From assembly GCF_933775445.1 (NCBI RefSeq), contig NC_065875.1, positions 19,963,555 through 20,027,554 of the forward strand: a stretch of 64,000 nt of DNA. Reading direction: 5' to 3'. The notes beneath the pieces were generated by a model. It did no database searches. It had not been told where the DNA came from and saw only the letters and a program-made list of their open reading frames with translations. A program made the translations under genes and the position numbers. The stretch is from Argentina anserina. Lineage: Eukaryota > Streptophyta > Magnoliopsida > Rosales > Rosaceae. Positions 39,987 to 53,257 of the stretch are shown one piece after another (within the stretch, counting starts at the first letter, position 1; each line of letters opens with the position of its first letter).

Positions 39987-41700
39987 CAGACCTGGCAATT
40001 GGGCGGCCTCGTGCGAGTTTTGGGCGGACCACGCTCTTAACGGGCTGGCACGTTAAGAACCTGTTTACGTTAACGGGTTAAGAGGGTTAAGCACGACAGG
40101 TTTCCGTGCTATCCGTTGAGACCCGTCAAACCCGTGATTTTTTTTCTCTCAAAAATTTGTTTCCATAATTTTATTTATTTACGATTTTGATTTTGATTTT
40201 TTTTTTTAATTTTGATTTCTTTCTACACAATTCATTGAGAAAAAATAAATTGTTTATTTATTTATGATTTTAGAGTCCTCAATTTTGTAATGGTTCCTTT
40301 CTAATAGTACTACTTGTTCGAATTCAAATACATATTTTTATGTGCAATATCAAACTAATTGAAAGTATGTAAAATACCTTGCAATTAACCTTGTTTGAAT
40401 TCAAGAACATATTTATAAGTGCAACAACAAACTAATTGATAACATGGAAGACACACCGCAAACTAATGTCTTCTCCCCATTGTTCACATCAATATCATGC
40501 TTCCTCTCAAGTGAAGCTCTCTACTTCCTCTATTCGATCATGCATTCTCAAACCCAATACGTCTTCGACAAGATCGTCGCCTCAACCGTCTTCTTTTTTG
40601 AAATATTAGAAATTAATAATTATATATATAACATAAAGGTTAAAATAGTGGAGAATAAGTTTGATGTAGGGTACTTTGTTCCATAAAACAACACTGTTAC
40701 GTCATAAAATTCCCTAGAAACTTATTTATCTTCTCAATCTTATCACACTCCTCATCTGAAAGACACCACTTGAAAGAATTGTTACTTACTGCTAAGTTCA
40801 TCAATGCACTACGATAGTAGAGAGCACCATCAAACATCAAATAGGTTGAATTCCACCTTATTGGCATATCTTGTGAAACACATTGTAGAAAACCTATGTT
40901 TTCCAACTTCTGAACCTTTTTATATATTTGATGCATTCTCATATCTTTGTGATAGAGGGATGAATCTCTTTCAGTCCATCTTGAACTATCAAGTTCGAGA
41001 TATGTGCACAACATTTGACATGAAAAAAATTGCCATCTACTAAAAGCAAGCCTCTGAAAATTCCACCTCATCTTTAACTTCTCAACAAAAGAGTCATTGG
41101 TTGTTGCATTATCTAAGGTAATTGAAAATAACTTCTCTTCAATTCCCCATTCTCCTATCAAGGTAAATACTTTGTGAGCTAATGCAACTCCATTGTGAGG
41201 AGGAGGCATATGACAAAAATTAATAATCATTTTTTCTAATCTCCATTCTGAATTCACAAAGTGTGCAGTAATAGTCAAATACCCATCAGTAACTACATAG
41301 GTCCACAAATCAACAATCAAACTAACTCTTCCTTTAACTAACTCAACAAATTCGTAAGCTTCACTTTTTCACTATCATACATGTTCAAGACATGAGTCTA
41401 CTCGGGAGTGTAAATTGAGGAGATATATATTGAAACACATCTCTCTGAATTTATCAATACTAAACGTATCAGAGCGTGTGGAAGGTTGTGGTGAGACAAC
41501 ATCACTAGTACTACATTTATTATGGTGATGCAACATGCTACATGTACCTGTTACTGAGTCACATTTGAGTATGGTTCCACACTTTTTGCATTTGGCACGT
41601 CTCACTCGATCGGGACCCTCGTCAAAATCCTCAAACATTGTCCAAACCACAGATGTCCTCGCTCTCTTTTTCCAAGCCGGCACACCTCTCACCTCATTAC
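39987..41700 (-). mobile_element. Truncated hAT-superfamily transposon
   Basis: The transposase relic at 40697-41692 lies next to a candidate transposon end at about 39987 (CAGACCTGGCAATTGGGCGG), with GGGCGG, AACGGG and GTTAAG sub-terminal motifs up to 40140. This is a typical hAT terminus with GC-rich sub-terminal repeats. No matching inverted end or 8-bp duplication was found on the transposase side, so that end seems lost. Confidence 0.5.
40697..41692 (-). pseudogene. hAT transposase (BED zinc finger, RICESLEEPER-like), broken
   Basis: The 5' part (41375-41692) has a BED-type zinc finger: VVWTMFEDF, CKKCGTILKC and HHHNKC. The second part (40697-41320) carries the RNase H-like catalytic domain with DLWT, VTDGYLTITAHFVN, PPPHNG and the DNAT motif (ITLDNATTNDS), and later the RWNSTYLM tract. 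Between them there is a frame change and a TAG in the section before DLWT. About 100-150 residues usual between the BED finger and the DLWT motif are missing, so an internal deletion is also present. The C-terminal dimerisation domain is absent. It cannot encode an active transposase. The family assignment is firm from the motifs. Confidence 0.85.
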
Positions 41701-43470
41701 TGTTGGGTAAACTAACTCCTACTTCGAAAAACCTACTGATGAAATAATGGTTAAATAAACAGGATCAAATCTATCAGATCACTCAACAACTATTAGAACA
41801 TGCACCATTTTGGAGAGAGTCCATAAGCAACCATCTATCTAATTCTCTGACAGAAAAAAATCATCTAATCAGAATCTTTGAAGTCACTCTACTGCTATTA
41901 AACACATTCACCATTTCAGGGAGGCCATAACCAACCATCTGCATGTGAATTTTCAGACAGAATAAAACCAGCTACATATTTTATTCCATCAAGAGTAGTG
42001 ATTGATGAGTGTCAAAAGGAATTTTGAACTACCTTGAATTGTATGAAGGAATATATACAACACATGGTGGTAAATGCAGGTTAGGTAGGACTGCTAATAA
42101 TATATTGGGAGTGACTGCATGCTTTTTGCCTCCTTCTCCTCTCTTCGGTGCTAAGGAAGGAATTTAGATTCATCAAAATCAACGTATACATGGTCATGGT
42201 CATATATTGCAAGTGGTGGGATGGGACTCAGGGAGAGTTCCATGCATCGTCCTTCATTTCCTGCAAAATTCCCGAATCTAGTCGACAGATCTCGAATCGA
42301 GTAACAATAATATTAGAGGTTCATGTCAAAAATTAAGGGAGATGCTCGATCGAGAATGTTTATATCATTATGCATCTGAACATAATTCCAAATACAGTAA
42401 GCTAACTAATTAATTGCCAAGGTTTAAGGTTTTTTATCGTCTAATTAATTGAATAATATATTTGAAATTAGTGACGGCAATGAGGAAATGAGGTGAGAAG
42501 TTTGGCTGAAACAAATTTAGGTTAAAGGATGGTTTCATAAAATTAAGTTCATATTGACATAAACTACACCAGAAGAGACATGATGCGTGCTTATGCAAAA
42601 CTTGCCCCAAATAAAAGAAAAATTATTATATGTACTTGTTACATAGTCTACGTGACGTACCACTTAAATGAATTATTGTGTTTGTTTTTGATTGATTATT
42701 CATATTTAAATAATTTTTTCTCATTTCACCGCGTGTATGTTTACTACACCATGAACTAATATGATTGGTCGCAATATCACATGTCAGTGTCTCGTAGTAT
42801 TTCAGATATCGATACACAGAATAATTACTCCACATAAAACTATAGTAGAAATTGGTTCATCTTGTAAAACTTCTTCCTTCTTAATTAAGAATGAACAACT
42901 TTCGTTTATTATTCTACTTCAATTCTGTTTATTTTGCGTCATACCTTTCTGTCATTTCTTTTTTGACTTACTGGGTGATTATGAATGGTGGGCAGGACAT
43001 CAACCTTTCAGTTTGAAGTTTAAATCTCCAAGTTGCTCGAGCTCCTGGGTTTCAGCTAGGTTACAGCACGTACATGATGCTTTTTAATTACTTACTAGTT
43101 CACTATGCATTGTCTTAATTAATACATAACGTACGTACATCGATCGCGATCACCCTATTTATATCCTCATACTAGAATTGTATGAATATAAGCAGATTAA
43201 AACAAATTTGTCACTAAGATCGAGTCTAAGACAGGCGCCTCATATAATCGGAAAGATAATTGGGAAGATTTTCATTCTACCATTCACAGGAAAATGATTT
43301 ATTCCGTTAAAAACAAATTACAAATCTCTGGCAAAATTATACGGTTTATCAATTATAACAGTAAAGTATAAACCACAAAATTATTAATATAGTACGTTCA
43401 ACGTACAATTAATTTACGTCTGATGGCGTTTTCAATCTTTCGGTACACCCCAAACAAACTAATCGATCAA
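41701..43470. other. AT-rich intergenic DNA, nothing recognised
   Basis: No exon chain, RNA gene or transposon end could be supported. Frames at 42148-42336 and 42761-43087 lack motifs and have compositions expected by chance. Confidence 0.4.
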
Positions 43471-44232
43471 TTAAGCTCTTGTACTACTAACCAAGAATCT
43501 AGCTTCAAGCCATCTTTGCTTATTAACCCTTGCAATAAAGTCTTCAACTCTTTTGTTTAGTTCCTCAGCTGGTATCCCTACAGCCTCCTCTTCCTCCTCC
43601 TTTCCTAGTTCTTGGTCTTGTTCTTGTACTTCTTCTTCATGTTCGTCTTGTTCTTCTTCCATTTCCTTCTCTTCTTCATCTCTTTCATTATCGATAACAC
43701 TTTCCTCGAAATCTTCATCGTGGTCGCCGGTCTCTTCTTTCAGCATTGTCTTTCTCTCCTCGTTTTCTTGTACTTCATCAAATTTTTTGCCATCTTCAAT
43801 TCCAAACGCATTGTTCTCCCGACCATCCCTTCTCACTACAATCTTCTCTTCTTTCTTGATCCCTTGAAGTATTGTCGTGGAGGGAAGTCCCCTAAGACTT
43901 CGAGTTCTCGCAACATACTCGTTATAAACCTGATCGACTGGAGATGAAGTTTCCTTGCCACAGATCCTTGATTCCCCAATAAGGAACACCACAATGCAAT
44001 TTACCATCACGAACAGGCAGCCAGGGTTGACAAACCACGACCAAGAATTGGGAAGAGAATCAAACAAGAGATGTTTGATAGTGTAAAAAGAATTGGGAAA
44101 CGAATAAGAGTAGGAACAAAATAAACTGCAAGCTAGTGCAAGAACGGAATGAAGAATGAGACTCTGGAAAAACGGATCACTCTTCTTGTAGAGGTTCATG
44201 GCTCGAAACTTTTGAGCCTTGATGGGATCCAT
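43471..44232 (-). CDS. DUF4408 / DUF761 domain protein (A70-like)
   Basis: A single-exon frame of 253 residues. After a short basic start (MDPIKAQKFRAMNLYKKSD) come two hydrophobic segments, roughly residues 23-45 and 66-86. The second holds WSWFVNPGCLFVMVNCIVVF, the hallmark of the DUF4408 N-terminal domain. Residues 150-220 are an extremely acidic Glu/Asp tract. The C-terminus ELNKRVEDFIARVNKQRWLEA is the DUF761 motif. This architecture is plant-specific and includes PAMP-induced protein A70; the molecular function is unknown. A single exon is normal for the family. It sits between two gene-poor stretches with no partner gene close by. A TATATATAG at about 44370-44380 could be its TATA box. 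Confidence 0.88.
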   Translation of the reverse strand: MDPIKAQKFRAMNLYKKSDPFFQSLILHSVLALACSLFCSYSYSFPNSFYTIKHLLFDSLPNSWSWFVNPGCLFVMVNCIVVFLIGESRICGKETSSPVDQVYNEYVARTRSLRGLPSTTILQGIKKEEKIVVRRDGRENNAFGIEDGKKFDEVQENEERKTMLKEETGDHDEDFEESVIDNERDEEEKEMEEEQDEHEEEVQEQDQELGKEEEEEAVGIPAEELNKRVEDFIARVNKQRWLEARFLVSSTRA

Positions 44233-47200
44233 TAATCAATCAAACTTTTGAAAGATAAATGTATCTCTGACCCTTTGAGAGGAGCCGATCAATCGATCGA
44301 GGAGATCACTGAATTAGGCACTGAGGTTTTAATTCACGTCTGACTGAACGTAAAGAAATGAAAACAATGAGGTATATATAGTGCGAGAAAAGGTGGTCAG
44401 ATATTTTGTTGTGGGGATTAAAAAGGATTCATGCTTCTGTATCATTTATTTATTAAGAAAAATGGAATGGGGGAAGGTTTGCTTTTGCAAAAAGCTATAT
44501 AGTATAGGACTATAGGCAGGTTGAGAATGTGTTCAATTGGCATGGGTGCTTTTGTTTTTCAGCCTCCGTTTGCTTTCCACATTTCCTTTCTTGAGTTGAT
44601 GGTTTTCAATTTTCCTCTTCTCAGCTAAGAAACACAAAAGACTATACATCAGCAAATTAAGACTTATGTGAGCTGGGCAGCTAGTGGTTTTTGCCCCTTT
44701 CCAAGATCACCTTTGATGTACATTCGATATGTGACGTACATGCATGCTTAATTTCAAATCATGATCTTATGTTAGAACCTAGCACTAAAAGAATACAATC
44801 AAGAACTATAATACCACTAGCTGGCGGATCCAGCCTTGGCTTAATCCTAGGTGAGTTTTTAAGGGGTTAGAAAAAAGAAAAAAAAAACTCATCATATGTA
44901 CACTAACATAATTGATATCCTCAATTCTTACTACATGGAAGTAGTTGTGATTGTCTCTGAAATGTTATTTAAATTTTACCACCAAGTATAAATACTACTG
45001 CATTTGACTAGAACAGATAATTAATAATTTCGAATTCGGATCTTTTTGTGTTAGAACCAATTAGCTAAAAAAGATAGTATAATTAGTCGATAGTGTCAAT
45101 AAGATTTTGTTTGAAACTCAAAGATTAAAGGTCTAATGCCGATGATGGTGTAATATGCATGAACTGATATATATTGGTTCAAAATTGTTAGTGTATGTTC
45201 TAAATATTTGTGCTTTAAAATATTTTATCTTGTCCAGATTCGTTGATTTTTTTTTCATTACAATTAGTTCGGGTAACAATTTGATCATGAATCCACCACT
45301 GTATAGTATTATACTCTTTCTCATAATCACTCGTTCCTTTTTCGTTTTCATAAGCTCAATCATCCTTGTCAAATGTTTAGCTATGTTGTATACTAGTCTC
45401 ATGCCAATGTTACAACCTACGATATTAGATTGTTTACCCCGAGATCGATTCTATATCAATTTGCCTACATTTTTCGCTATAAATATTCCTGTAATTAGTA
45501 TTAATCATTGCATGCATGGGATTTTCCCGGTTTTTTCACTGCTTCATTTGGTGTCACCAGTTATTTCCATACATAAAATTATAAGGTTTGAGAAGATGTG
45601 ATTAGATTTGATCACCTAGTATTGCTGTTCCTGATCTATCTAGCGAGTGTGTTAGGCATCACAAAGGGAAGAGCTAAACTCGCCGTAAAAGTTCTCTGAA
45701 TACCATCTTACCTTGGTACTGGTTTGCTTTTCCCCTTATAATTGAGTAGCGAGGCCAGACTGGCACACTTCGCAGTTGAGTTGAATAAAGAAAAGGCACT
45801 TTGTGGAAAGAGATGCATATAGTGCAAGGCCGCCGTAGTCCGTAGACAATTCAACTGTCGTTTTAATTAGGTGTGGAGAGAGCACATAAATTTGATTCAC
45901 AAGAACTACTTAATTAGAACGTACTACCTAGTGCTCTGATATAAGAAGGCATGCGAAGAATGGAAAACTCCAAACTAAGCCTAGAAAACGATCTGCATGG
46001 TGGTGGATTTGCAAAAGGCAAGGCTATTTGGGAACTTACCAAGCAACTTTCCTTCCCATTAATCGTATCTGATTGTTAATCTATCTATGTGAATATACAA
46101 ATGCAATTTGGTTTCATATGAAGCAAAGTATATACTAGACAATATACTTGTTGCGACTTTTTGATTCTGAGGAAACACAAATCTGTTCAATGAATGGCAT
46201 AAGTTGCTTTTTACTACATGGACGGGTTAACAGATTCCATACAAAAGAAGCTCCACTTCTTCAGTTCTTCACCTCAAAACAGAGAAAGAGAGAAATAGTG
46301 GAGTCCATGTAATTGTTGGTGAATGAAGCTTCACAGAAGCAATGACCAAGGACAAAAGCAATGCTTTTGATGATCTACAGGACTTGGCTAGCATACACTA
46401 GACAATGATCTCTCAAAGAACTAATAATGCCTTTAATTCTCTCAACTACTGTCAAAAACTAGAACAAAACGTGCGATCATGTTTGACACTATTATAACTC
46501 AAATAATATGAAGTTAATTAAAAAGCTATTATATTGCGTATATTTCTTCTTTTTGGTCGAAATTATATTTACTAGTTACTATCCAGCCTGGAAGTGGTCA
46601 TTTTTGTATTTTGAAGACAATGAAGCACAGGCTGCACAGCCAAACCAAATCTAACCACAAAAACAAGACCTGAAGATACCCTTGGTGCTATATTTTAAGC
46701 TGAGAAGTTCCAAATTCGATTTTTCTCCAAGAGGAGATTAACTGTTAATATTCGGAATGCAATCACCAGCTGAGAATTTCCAAACTCGATTGAAATGTGA
46801 TATGCTACTCCTTTATAATTGCATTAGCGTCTCTTTAAGGAAAAGCCAGAGTTGTCCTTTTGGTATCATTATAATGTCACAACAAACATGTTGAACAAAT
46901 TTGATTTAAGAAATTAGAAACTCATTAAACGTGGGGCTCTAGGCAGTTCAGCTTCTCCAAAGGTTGGTTAATATAGAAAAATAAACTTATGAGCTGTGCA
47001 TGGATTTATTTTGAATGATTTGAGTGGTTGGAGAAGTTTACAATGAAGAATAAATCAATTTTTGTAGACATCATTACAATACTGAATCATTAGAGATTCT
47101 ACTTGGCTTCAAATTATGAAACATGCAGTACCCAATTTCTGTAGAGAGCAAAATGAATCATAACACAGAAGTTCGGCCAGAGAGAACAAATTAAAGTCAC

Positions 47201-47585
47201 TTTCATTAAAATGATGATAGACGCCAGCTAAAGATACAACAGAAAGGCACTATCACAGCTTCGATGAAATAGCACCTAGCAACATATGCCACCCTCCAAA
47301 GAAAATAACTCAAAGTCGACAACAGAGGAAAGAAAAAAAAATGCCTGTAGAAACATCACGAGTACTATAGAGATGCTCAGAAGCAGGAACTGAAACCTGC
47401 TAGTTGGAGTCAAAGATAATCGATCTAGCTAACAAAAAATGAATGCTATGCAATGATCGAATCCTCCTCGTGACTCAAAAAAGAGTCTGGAGAATTAGAT
47501 TGCATGCCAATTACTAATGGAACAAATTAATAGAAGAACTACTACTTAATCTCTCTAAAGCCACAAAACTGCAGGACAAGTGCCC
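44233..47585. other. Long intergenic stretch without a gene
   Basis: The first 150 bp is probably the leader and promoter of the DUF4408 gene. The remaining 3 kb is AT-rich, with no motif-bearing frames; the frame at 45155-45601 is hydrophobic low-complexity sequence from T-rich DNA. No clear repeat boundary was found. Confidence 0.45.
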
Positions 47586-49540
47586 TCAGAGAACCATAGC
47601 GACCTTCTCCTGGGAAACAAAAGACAAGGGATGGGCAATCAAGGGTTCATAGTGATCCGCTCCAGCCCCACACCAACCTGTATGAAGAAAAGGTTCAGAA
47701 ATGTAGTCCTAGAGATAAAATTGAAAAAAATCATAAATGCCTGACACGTAAATATATTTCCAGCTAGAGGACTAGTATTTTGTATCTTACCTGTTCCTTT
47801 CATGAAAAGAAAGAATGGCGGTTCACAAATGCGAGTCCTTGGTCGGTGAGGAAGGAAGAAAACACAATTGTCCTCATCAACCATTGCATCTGATCCATGT
47901 GCTTGAACCTGTAATTGTGAAGCCACGCAAGAAAGCTTAATAAAATAATGTATAGTCTGGTAAAACATCAAAGCTTCAAATGTGAAGAAATCAATTAATG
48001 TCCCAATTCCCCCATAATGCAAGAAATGACAAATTAATCAAGTGCACACATAGGTTTGTATAAAACTGTACTGATACTTGCACACTGATATATGAGAGGT
48101 CACTACAGCTCCATGAATACAAGACATGCAAGAGATTTAAGACAACATGGGATAACTACTCCATGAACTTAGTTGTGTAACCTCATCCCCATTAGAACAC
48201 TCTGTACATCAACAAACTTATAAGCATTTCAGTACACTAAACCCTTGCCCAATGTAGCCAAGTAAACAATCAAGCCAACTTCGTAAAATCACACCCAATA
48301 AGGAATATGACTTCCCAATCATCAAAATCATGGATTCGCAGTGTAAAACTTTTTCTTACCACATATATCTCGCGCTTAAACTCTGTTGCAAGACACTCGA
48401 TTGCTATATCATCTCCAAAAGCCGCGGCATGGCCTTCTCTATTTTCATCGATTGTTAATAATCCTTCCTCTGTGTACTGCAAGGTGATGATATCGTATTC
48501 ATCATCTGGCGAACCAGAGATCAACATGTATTTCGCCCAACCGGGTCCGTCACACACTGAGATACATCTCTCTTTGTAAATAGACTCTGCCGCCAGCTCC
48601 CTTCACTCAGAAGAAACCAAAAACCAGACAATTTCAATAACACATCCTAAGATTCAAAACCAACAAGTACAATGCCAATCAATCTTATAGAGATCGAAAA
48701 CCCCAAGATGCACATGTTCATCAATGTTTGGACAAGATATTCAATCTCTAAGATCTGTACTTCAATAAAGATCAGATTTTTTTTTCTAGATTTTATTTTT
48801 GAACTAATTAAAAATTGAAACTTTATAAGAGTCTATGCATTACTAAGGAACATCATCATCATATTCAACAATGTAAAGAACACGGATTCAGATTTAGATC
48901 CCTGAAACTATTACCTCTGCATTCCCAGCTGAAGCAGCTCGTCAATGGCGGAGTCGAGACTCACGCGCTCGTCCTTCTTGGCCAAAAGCTTGACCTCCTG
49001 AATGACGTGTATCCCCCACCCCGCCCTCAGATCAGGCGCGTAGAGATGCCTTATGACGTCGTTGATGACGTCCCTCTCCTCCGCGCTCGCAGATCCGAAG
49101 TCCTCCAGGAACCTCCCCACCGTCCGCCTCCTCAGCTCCCGCGCGTCGACCTCAAGCGCCGCCTTCATCGCCTTCCGCGACGCCGTGAAGAGGCAGTTCC
49201 CGTCGGAGGAGACCTCCCCGCCGTGCGAGAGTCTGAAGACGACAGACGAGCCGCCGCCCTCCGCCTCCGGATGCTTCCAGAGAACGCCCTTGGAATGAAG
49301 CCGCTGGAGGTGCCGCCGCTGCTGCTCCTCCAGGCCCACCACAGCCCCCCACGCGTCGTCCGCCGTCGCTGACTGGTCAACGAGATCGGCGGCGTGTAAT
49401 TGATCCTCCTCCACCTCCTCATGGAGCGGCGGCGCCGACTTGGCCGGAGAGTCGCGCCAGGCGACGGTGGGGGAGGAGGTCTGGAATGCCTCGGTGACGG
49501 TGACGGCGACGGTGGTAGAGTCACAGAGAAGCTTCCCCAT
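47586..49540 (-). CDS. OTU-domain cysteine protease (putative deubiquitinase)
   Basis: Four exons: 48915-49540, 48360-48600, 47791-47908 and 47586-47677. They sum to 1077 nt, giving 358 residues. The OTU catalytic site is visible: SSDGNCLFTASR (Asp and catalytic Cys in D-G-N-C) at about residues 114-125, and the catalytic His in GAGADHYEPL near the C-terminus. Between them are the helix ELRRRTVGRFLEDF, the block GPGWAKYMLI and the strand region AIECLATEFKREIYVV. OTU proteases cleave ubiquitin chains; the target here is unknown. The N-terminal 110 residues are unstructured and acidic. Exon 1 is GC-rich, which leaves several long open frames on both strands that are artefacts. The intron positions are supported by GT..AG borders and by frame. 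Confidence 0.9.
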
Positions 49541-52071
49541 TTCCCTTTTCCTCTTCCAAATCTTTTTTATTTTTTTTTCCCTTTTTTTTTCTCTTCCCTC
49601 CTCCTTCCGTTGAGAAGTTGCAGAAGAAGAGAGAGAGAGAGAGAAAAAAAAGGGTTAACGGATAGATTTTAAGACGAGCGGGACACGTGGCATGATCCGG
49701 CGTGTTTTTGACATTTTTAAGGACAATGCTGACCGTGAGGAGAGTGATAACGTAAGCTGGAGGAGCATGGAGAGTGAAGCTGATGAGGCAGTCAACCACA
49801 TTTTTTCTAGTCACCGAAAAATAATAATTATTATTATTATATTTTCCCTTTCGCACTAGACTAGACGTTGGTTGTTGGCATATGCTGCTCGGCTGTGAAA
49901 ATATTCGAGGTGGTGTGACACGTGTGGATTCAGTCCACTAGCCAATTAGGTTTGGACAACTCGGATTTTCAAATCTGGTGCGGGAAGCAACGGTTTTAAA
50001 AGTGACGTGGCATTGTGCGATTGGTAAGAATTTCGGGTACATGATGTTGATGATGCAACGAGGGAAATTCTGCTGTAAATGGAGCTATTATCAGCTCTGA
50101 ACAAAGTCTAAGCATGGAAAGTGCGACAGTTGATGAAGTGAAGCTACTGGGTCAGGCTTTTGAGGCAATCGTGATCTTGGTCCAGGAGTAGCAGCACATT
50201 GTCTTGCTAAAGAGGCAGTTCGAAGCAATGGGATGAAGTTCAAGAACTCCCTGGCTCTATAGAGTGGTAGGTGATGATTTGTTCAGATTAACAACCAGCA
50301 AATTGGTTACAACAAGAAGCTGAACTAAGAGTCAGTAAGTGGCTTTGGTGCTAAAAATTGGGGAGATGGTTGGTTCACCTAAGATTCCTAAGGTTTAAGA
50401 ACTAGGATATCAATATATTTATGTCATTCATTAATGGAACCTTAATTCTCCTGCAGACTCTCGACTACCGCGCGCGTTATCAGTTGGGTGATCATTTACC
50501 CTGACATCCTCTAACATCATATTCCTTTAATCCTTTTGGAGCACTTGAGGCACCTGAATTTACCCAAGTAATATCGAGCAAGTCATACACTGATCTAATT
50601 CTCTACTCTACATAATATACAGACGTTAGAGTCCATATATATGGACAATACGTACTGTATATTGGATGATCTTGATTGCTAGCCTAGTCAATTTAAGAAA
50701 GTTTGGATGATCTTGCTAGCCTAGTTAACTCAAGAAAGTTGAGATAGCGGTAGGAGATTACCCTTATTGAAGTCTGGGGAGTATTTTGGAAACCTGCAGG
50801 TAGAATATTACTGCAATTTGGCATCTCCTGTTAACACAATCAATCAGGATATTTGAATCACCCTTTAAGATAAATGACCGTGTATATATGCAGCTAGAAG
50901 ACCATCTAGATCTCCAAGGTTTGTTTGTGTTGTCTTTTTTTTGATCGATTGTGTGTTTGAACTTTTGATCAAGCGAGTTGTAGTTATATATTTTCTTTTA
51001 CGGTACAATGGATCGGACTTTCCTTCTTTTTTTTTTTTGTTGTAAACTAAAAATAGTTTGATCTGATCCAGTTTCCCTACGATGAGTCGATGACCCGATT
51101 CTGATCAGAACGGCAAGACTCATATTGACACGTGGTACTGTATACCTCCTCCAGGTGGCACAACTGCCAAGTGTTAACTATATTGAGAATTTGAGATCCA
51201 CGTTCCAGTACATCAACGAAACACTTTGTCACCCCAACCTCGTTTTTCAGTGGCCTCATCACCCCCATGATTCGTCGTCTCCTTCGGACGATCTGGTTTT
51301 GGTTTTGAATGAATCATTTGCTTGCTAGCTAGCTCCCTCATATCTTCATCAGTAAGATCTCTCTGTAACTTCATTCCTCCTCGTCATCTTGGTTGCATGC
51401 CAAGTGTTATATGTGATTTAACTTTACCTTGAGCTCAAGCCTCTACTTATACATGAATCATGGTATTTTACGTTTTGTTATCGATAAAAGGATGGTACAT
51501 TACGATTCGTAGGAGAATAATGATCTGGATAATGGTGGTTACAGTTTTTTTTTAAGAGAGAGAATGGTGCTTACAGTTTAGTTTCAGTATAAGCTAAATT
51601 TTCATATTTTAACGATTGCAATAGATGAAAAATGTTCTTTCTGCTACCACTTAGGTTGATCTGTTTCACTTGTCAATCGTTCATCATTGCACCTAACATG
51701 TCAAGCTTTCTTGATTGATAGCTTATACATACATAACATCTACAGATAAAGTAATGAATGACTACCTAGAGCTGAATCGCCTGTGTCTCTGGCATTTAAT
51801 GTTTAATCCTCTAGATATATGTACATGTATCCTGCCGGAAATATCATAGCTGATTTCATGTAAACGTTCATCTTTTGAAAGGATATTGTAGGATGCATGT
51901 TGAAGATGTTTGGTTCTGATGATTCTTCATGACCCTGAAAGTTTGTTCCTCTTTTCAGGTTTCGTATCACTTCCTAAATCCAGTGATCCTTTCCTATTCA
52001 GACTTTTATAGCTCCTTGATTCAATAGTCATTTAGTTGCCAAGAGCATCGTTTACAAGGAAGTAAACAACA
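49541..52071. other. OTU-gene promoter, intergenic DNA and 5' UTR of the next gene
   Basis: The left part is the OTU-gene leader, with CT/GA tracts near 49560-49650. At 50190-50262 a short plus-strand frame reads GVAAHCLAKEAV, which could be the end of a LINE RNase H domain, but nothing around it supports this. An ACACGTGG (G-box/ABRE-like) lies at 51127-51134. A 5'-UTR intron from about 51352 (GTAAGA) to 51958 (TTTTCAG) is plausible for the gene starting at 52072. Confidence 0.4.
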
Positions 52072-53257
52072 ATGTCTGGCGTATCGGTTGCTGTGGCTCC
52101 CAGGTCGGAGCCTGATAAAAGTACAACTGCTGGATCAAAACCCCAAGAAAAGCCGCATCGCCTGCTTCACCAACAGCAGCAGCAGCCAGCCGTAGGAGGT
52201 GTCATGGGGTCATTGCGTGTGATTGAGCTCCAGCTTGTGGCATTCATCATGGTGTTCTCAGCCAGTGGCCTCGTCCCGCTCCTTGATTTGATATTCCCTG
52301 CTTTCGCCTCGGCCTATCTCTTAGTACTGTCACGTTTGGCCTTCCCATCCCATGGTCACGTCTCTTCGGGCTCTCAGGAGATTTTCCAAGGAAGCAAATT
52401 CTTCAGGCTGTATGTGATTGTGGGAACTACCGTTGGACTATTCTTGCCGTTGGCTTATGTTTTGGGTGGTTTTGCAAGGGGTGATGAGCACGCAGTGCGT
52501 TCCGCAACACCTCACTTGTTCTTGCTCTCCTTTCAGATTCTGACCGAAAATATCATAAGTGGCTTGTCACTGTTTTCGCCACCAGTTAGAGCGCTTGTTC
52601 CGTTGCTCTACACAGTTAGGAGAATTTTTGTCATCCTTGATTGGATGAATGATGTCTGGCTGAACAAGACTCTTCCTGCAAATGCACATGTGAAGGTACT
52701 CACTCCCATACTAGTTACCCCAAATATGCCATTTGTTTTGTGATACTCGAATCATTTTTTTTTTCATTTTTTTGTGGCCTTGTACCTAATTTGATATGTT
52801 ATAACGTTGGCTGTATGGGAGATTTAGATGGGGTTTTCTGTCTTTATACATTGTAAGAAGTTCTGGTAAAAGATGGACATATGATATATATGTTCATGAG
52901 AATTCATAACAAATTTATGTTGAGTAGGGTAATCCGACGATGTGATGTTGTCATGCTCGTATATTACATATCCTCGGGAAGTTTTGGTTAAGAAAAATTG
53001 ACTTGTGTCTTAAACTAACTATATATAATGGTGGGTTGCAGGATGTGGCATGGTTTTGGTTTGGAAGGACCTTGGCTGTGGCCAACTTCTTATATTTCTC
53101 CCTCAATTTGTTTGGGTTTTTGATTCCTCGATTTCTTCCGAGGGCCTTTGAGAAGTACATGAGGGAGAGGGAGGAAGTTCATTCCAAGACTGCAGAAGAC
53201 AAGCGCTCAGCAGTGTTAAATAAATCGGAATCAGCTCCAGATAAGAAGGCTGACTGA
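52072..53257 (+). CDS. Multi-pass membrane protein, DUF7733-like
   Basis: Two exons, 52072-52695 and 53042-53257, join in phase 0 to give 279 residues. The N-terminus is hydrophilic with a Gln run (HQQQQQ). Hydrophobic segments follow: LQLVAFIMVFSASGLVPLL, LIFPAFASAYLLVL, LYVIVGTTVGLFLPLAYVLG, LFLLSFQILTENII and, in exon 2, FWFGRTLAVANFLYFSLNLF plus GFLIPRFL. The tail REREEVHSKTAEDKRSAVLN is charged and cytosolic in character. The layout and the LLSFQILTEN and RTLAVANF tracts match a plant family of unknown function that I place with DUF7733 from memory. Role and membrane are unknown. The ATG context is AACAATGTC and no earlier in-frame ATG is visible in the leader. Confidence 0.85.

Noticed and set aside
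43553..43947. Plus-strand Ser-rich and Phe-rich frames
   Set aside because: They are antisense shadows of the acidic tract in the DUF4408/DUF761 gene.
48815..49524. Several long frames on both strands over the OTU gene
   Set aside because: They are artefacts of the GC-rich first exon; only the frame with DGNC and the later DHYEP is consistent with a protein family.
50170..50262. LINE RNase H end (GVAAHCLAKEAV)
   Set aside because: Only one short motif with no neighbouring support, so noted within an intergenic entry and not called separately.
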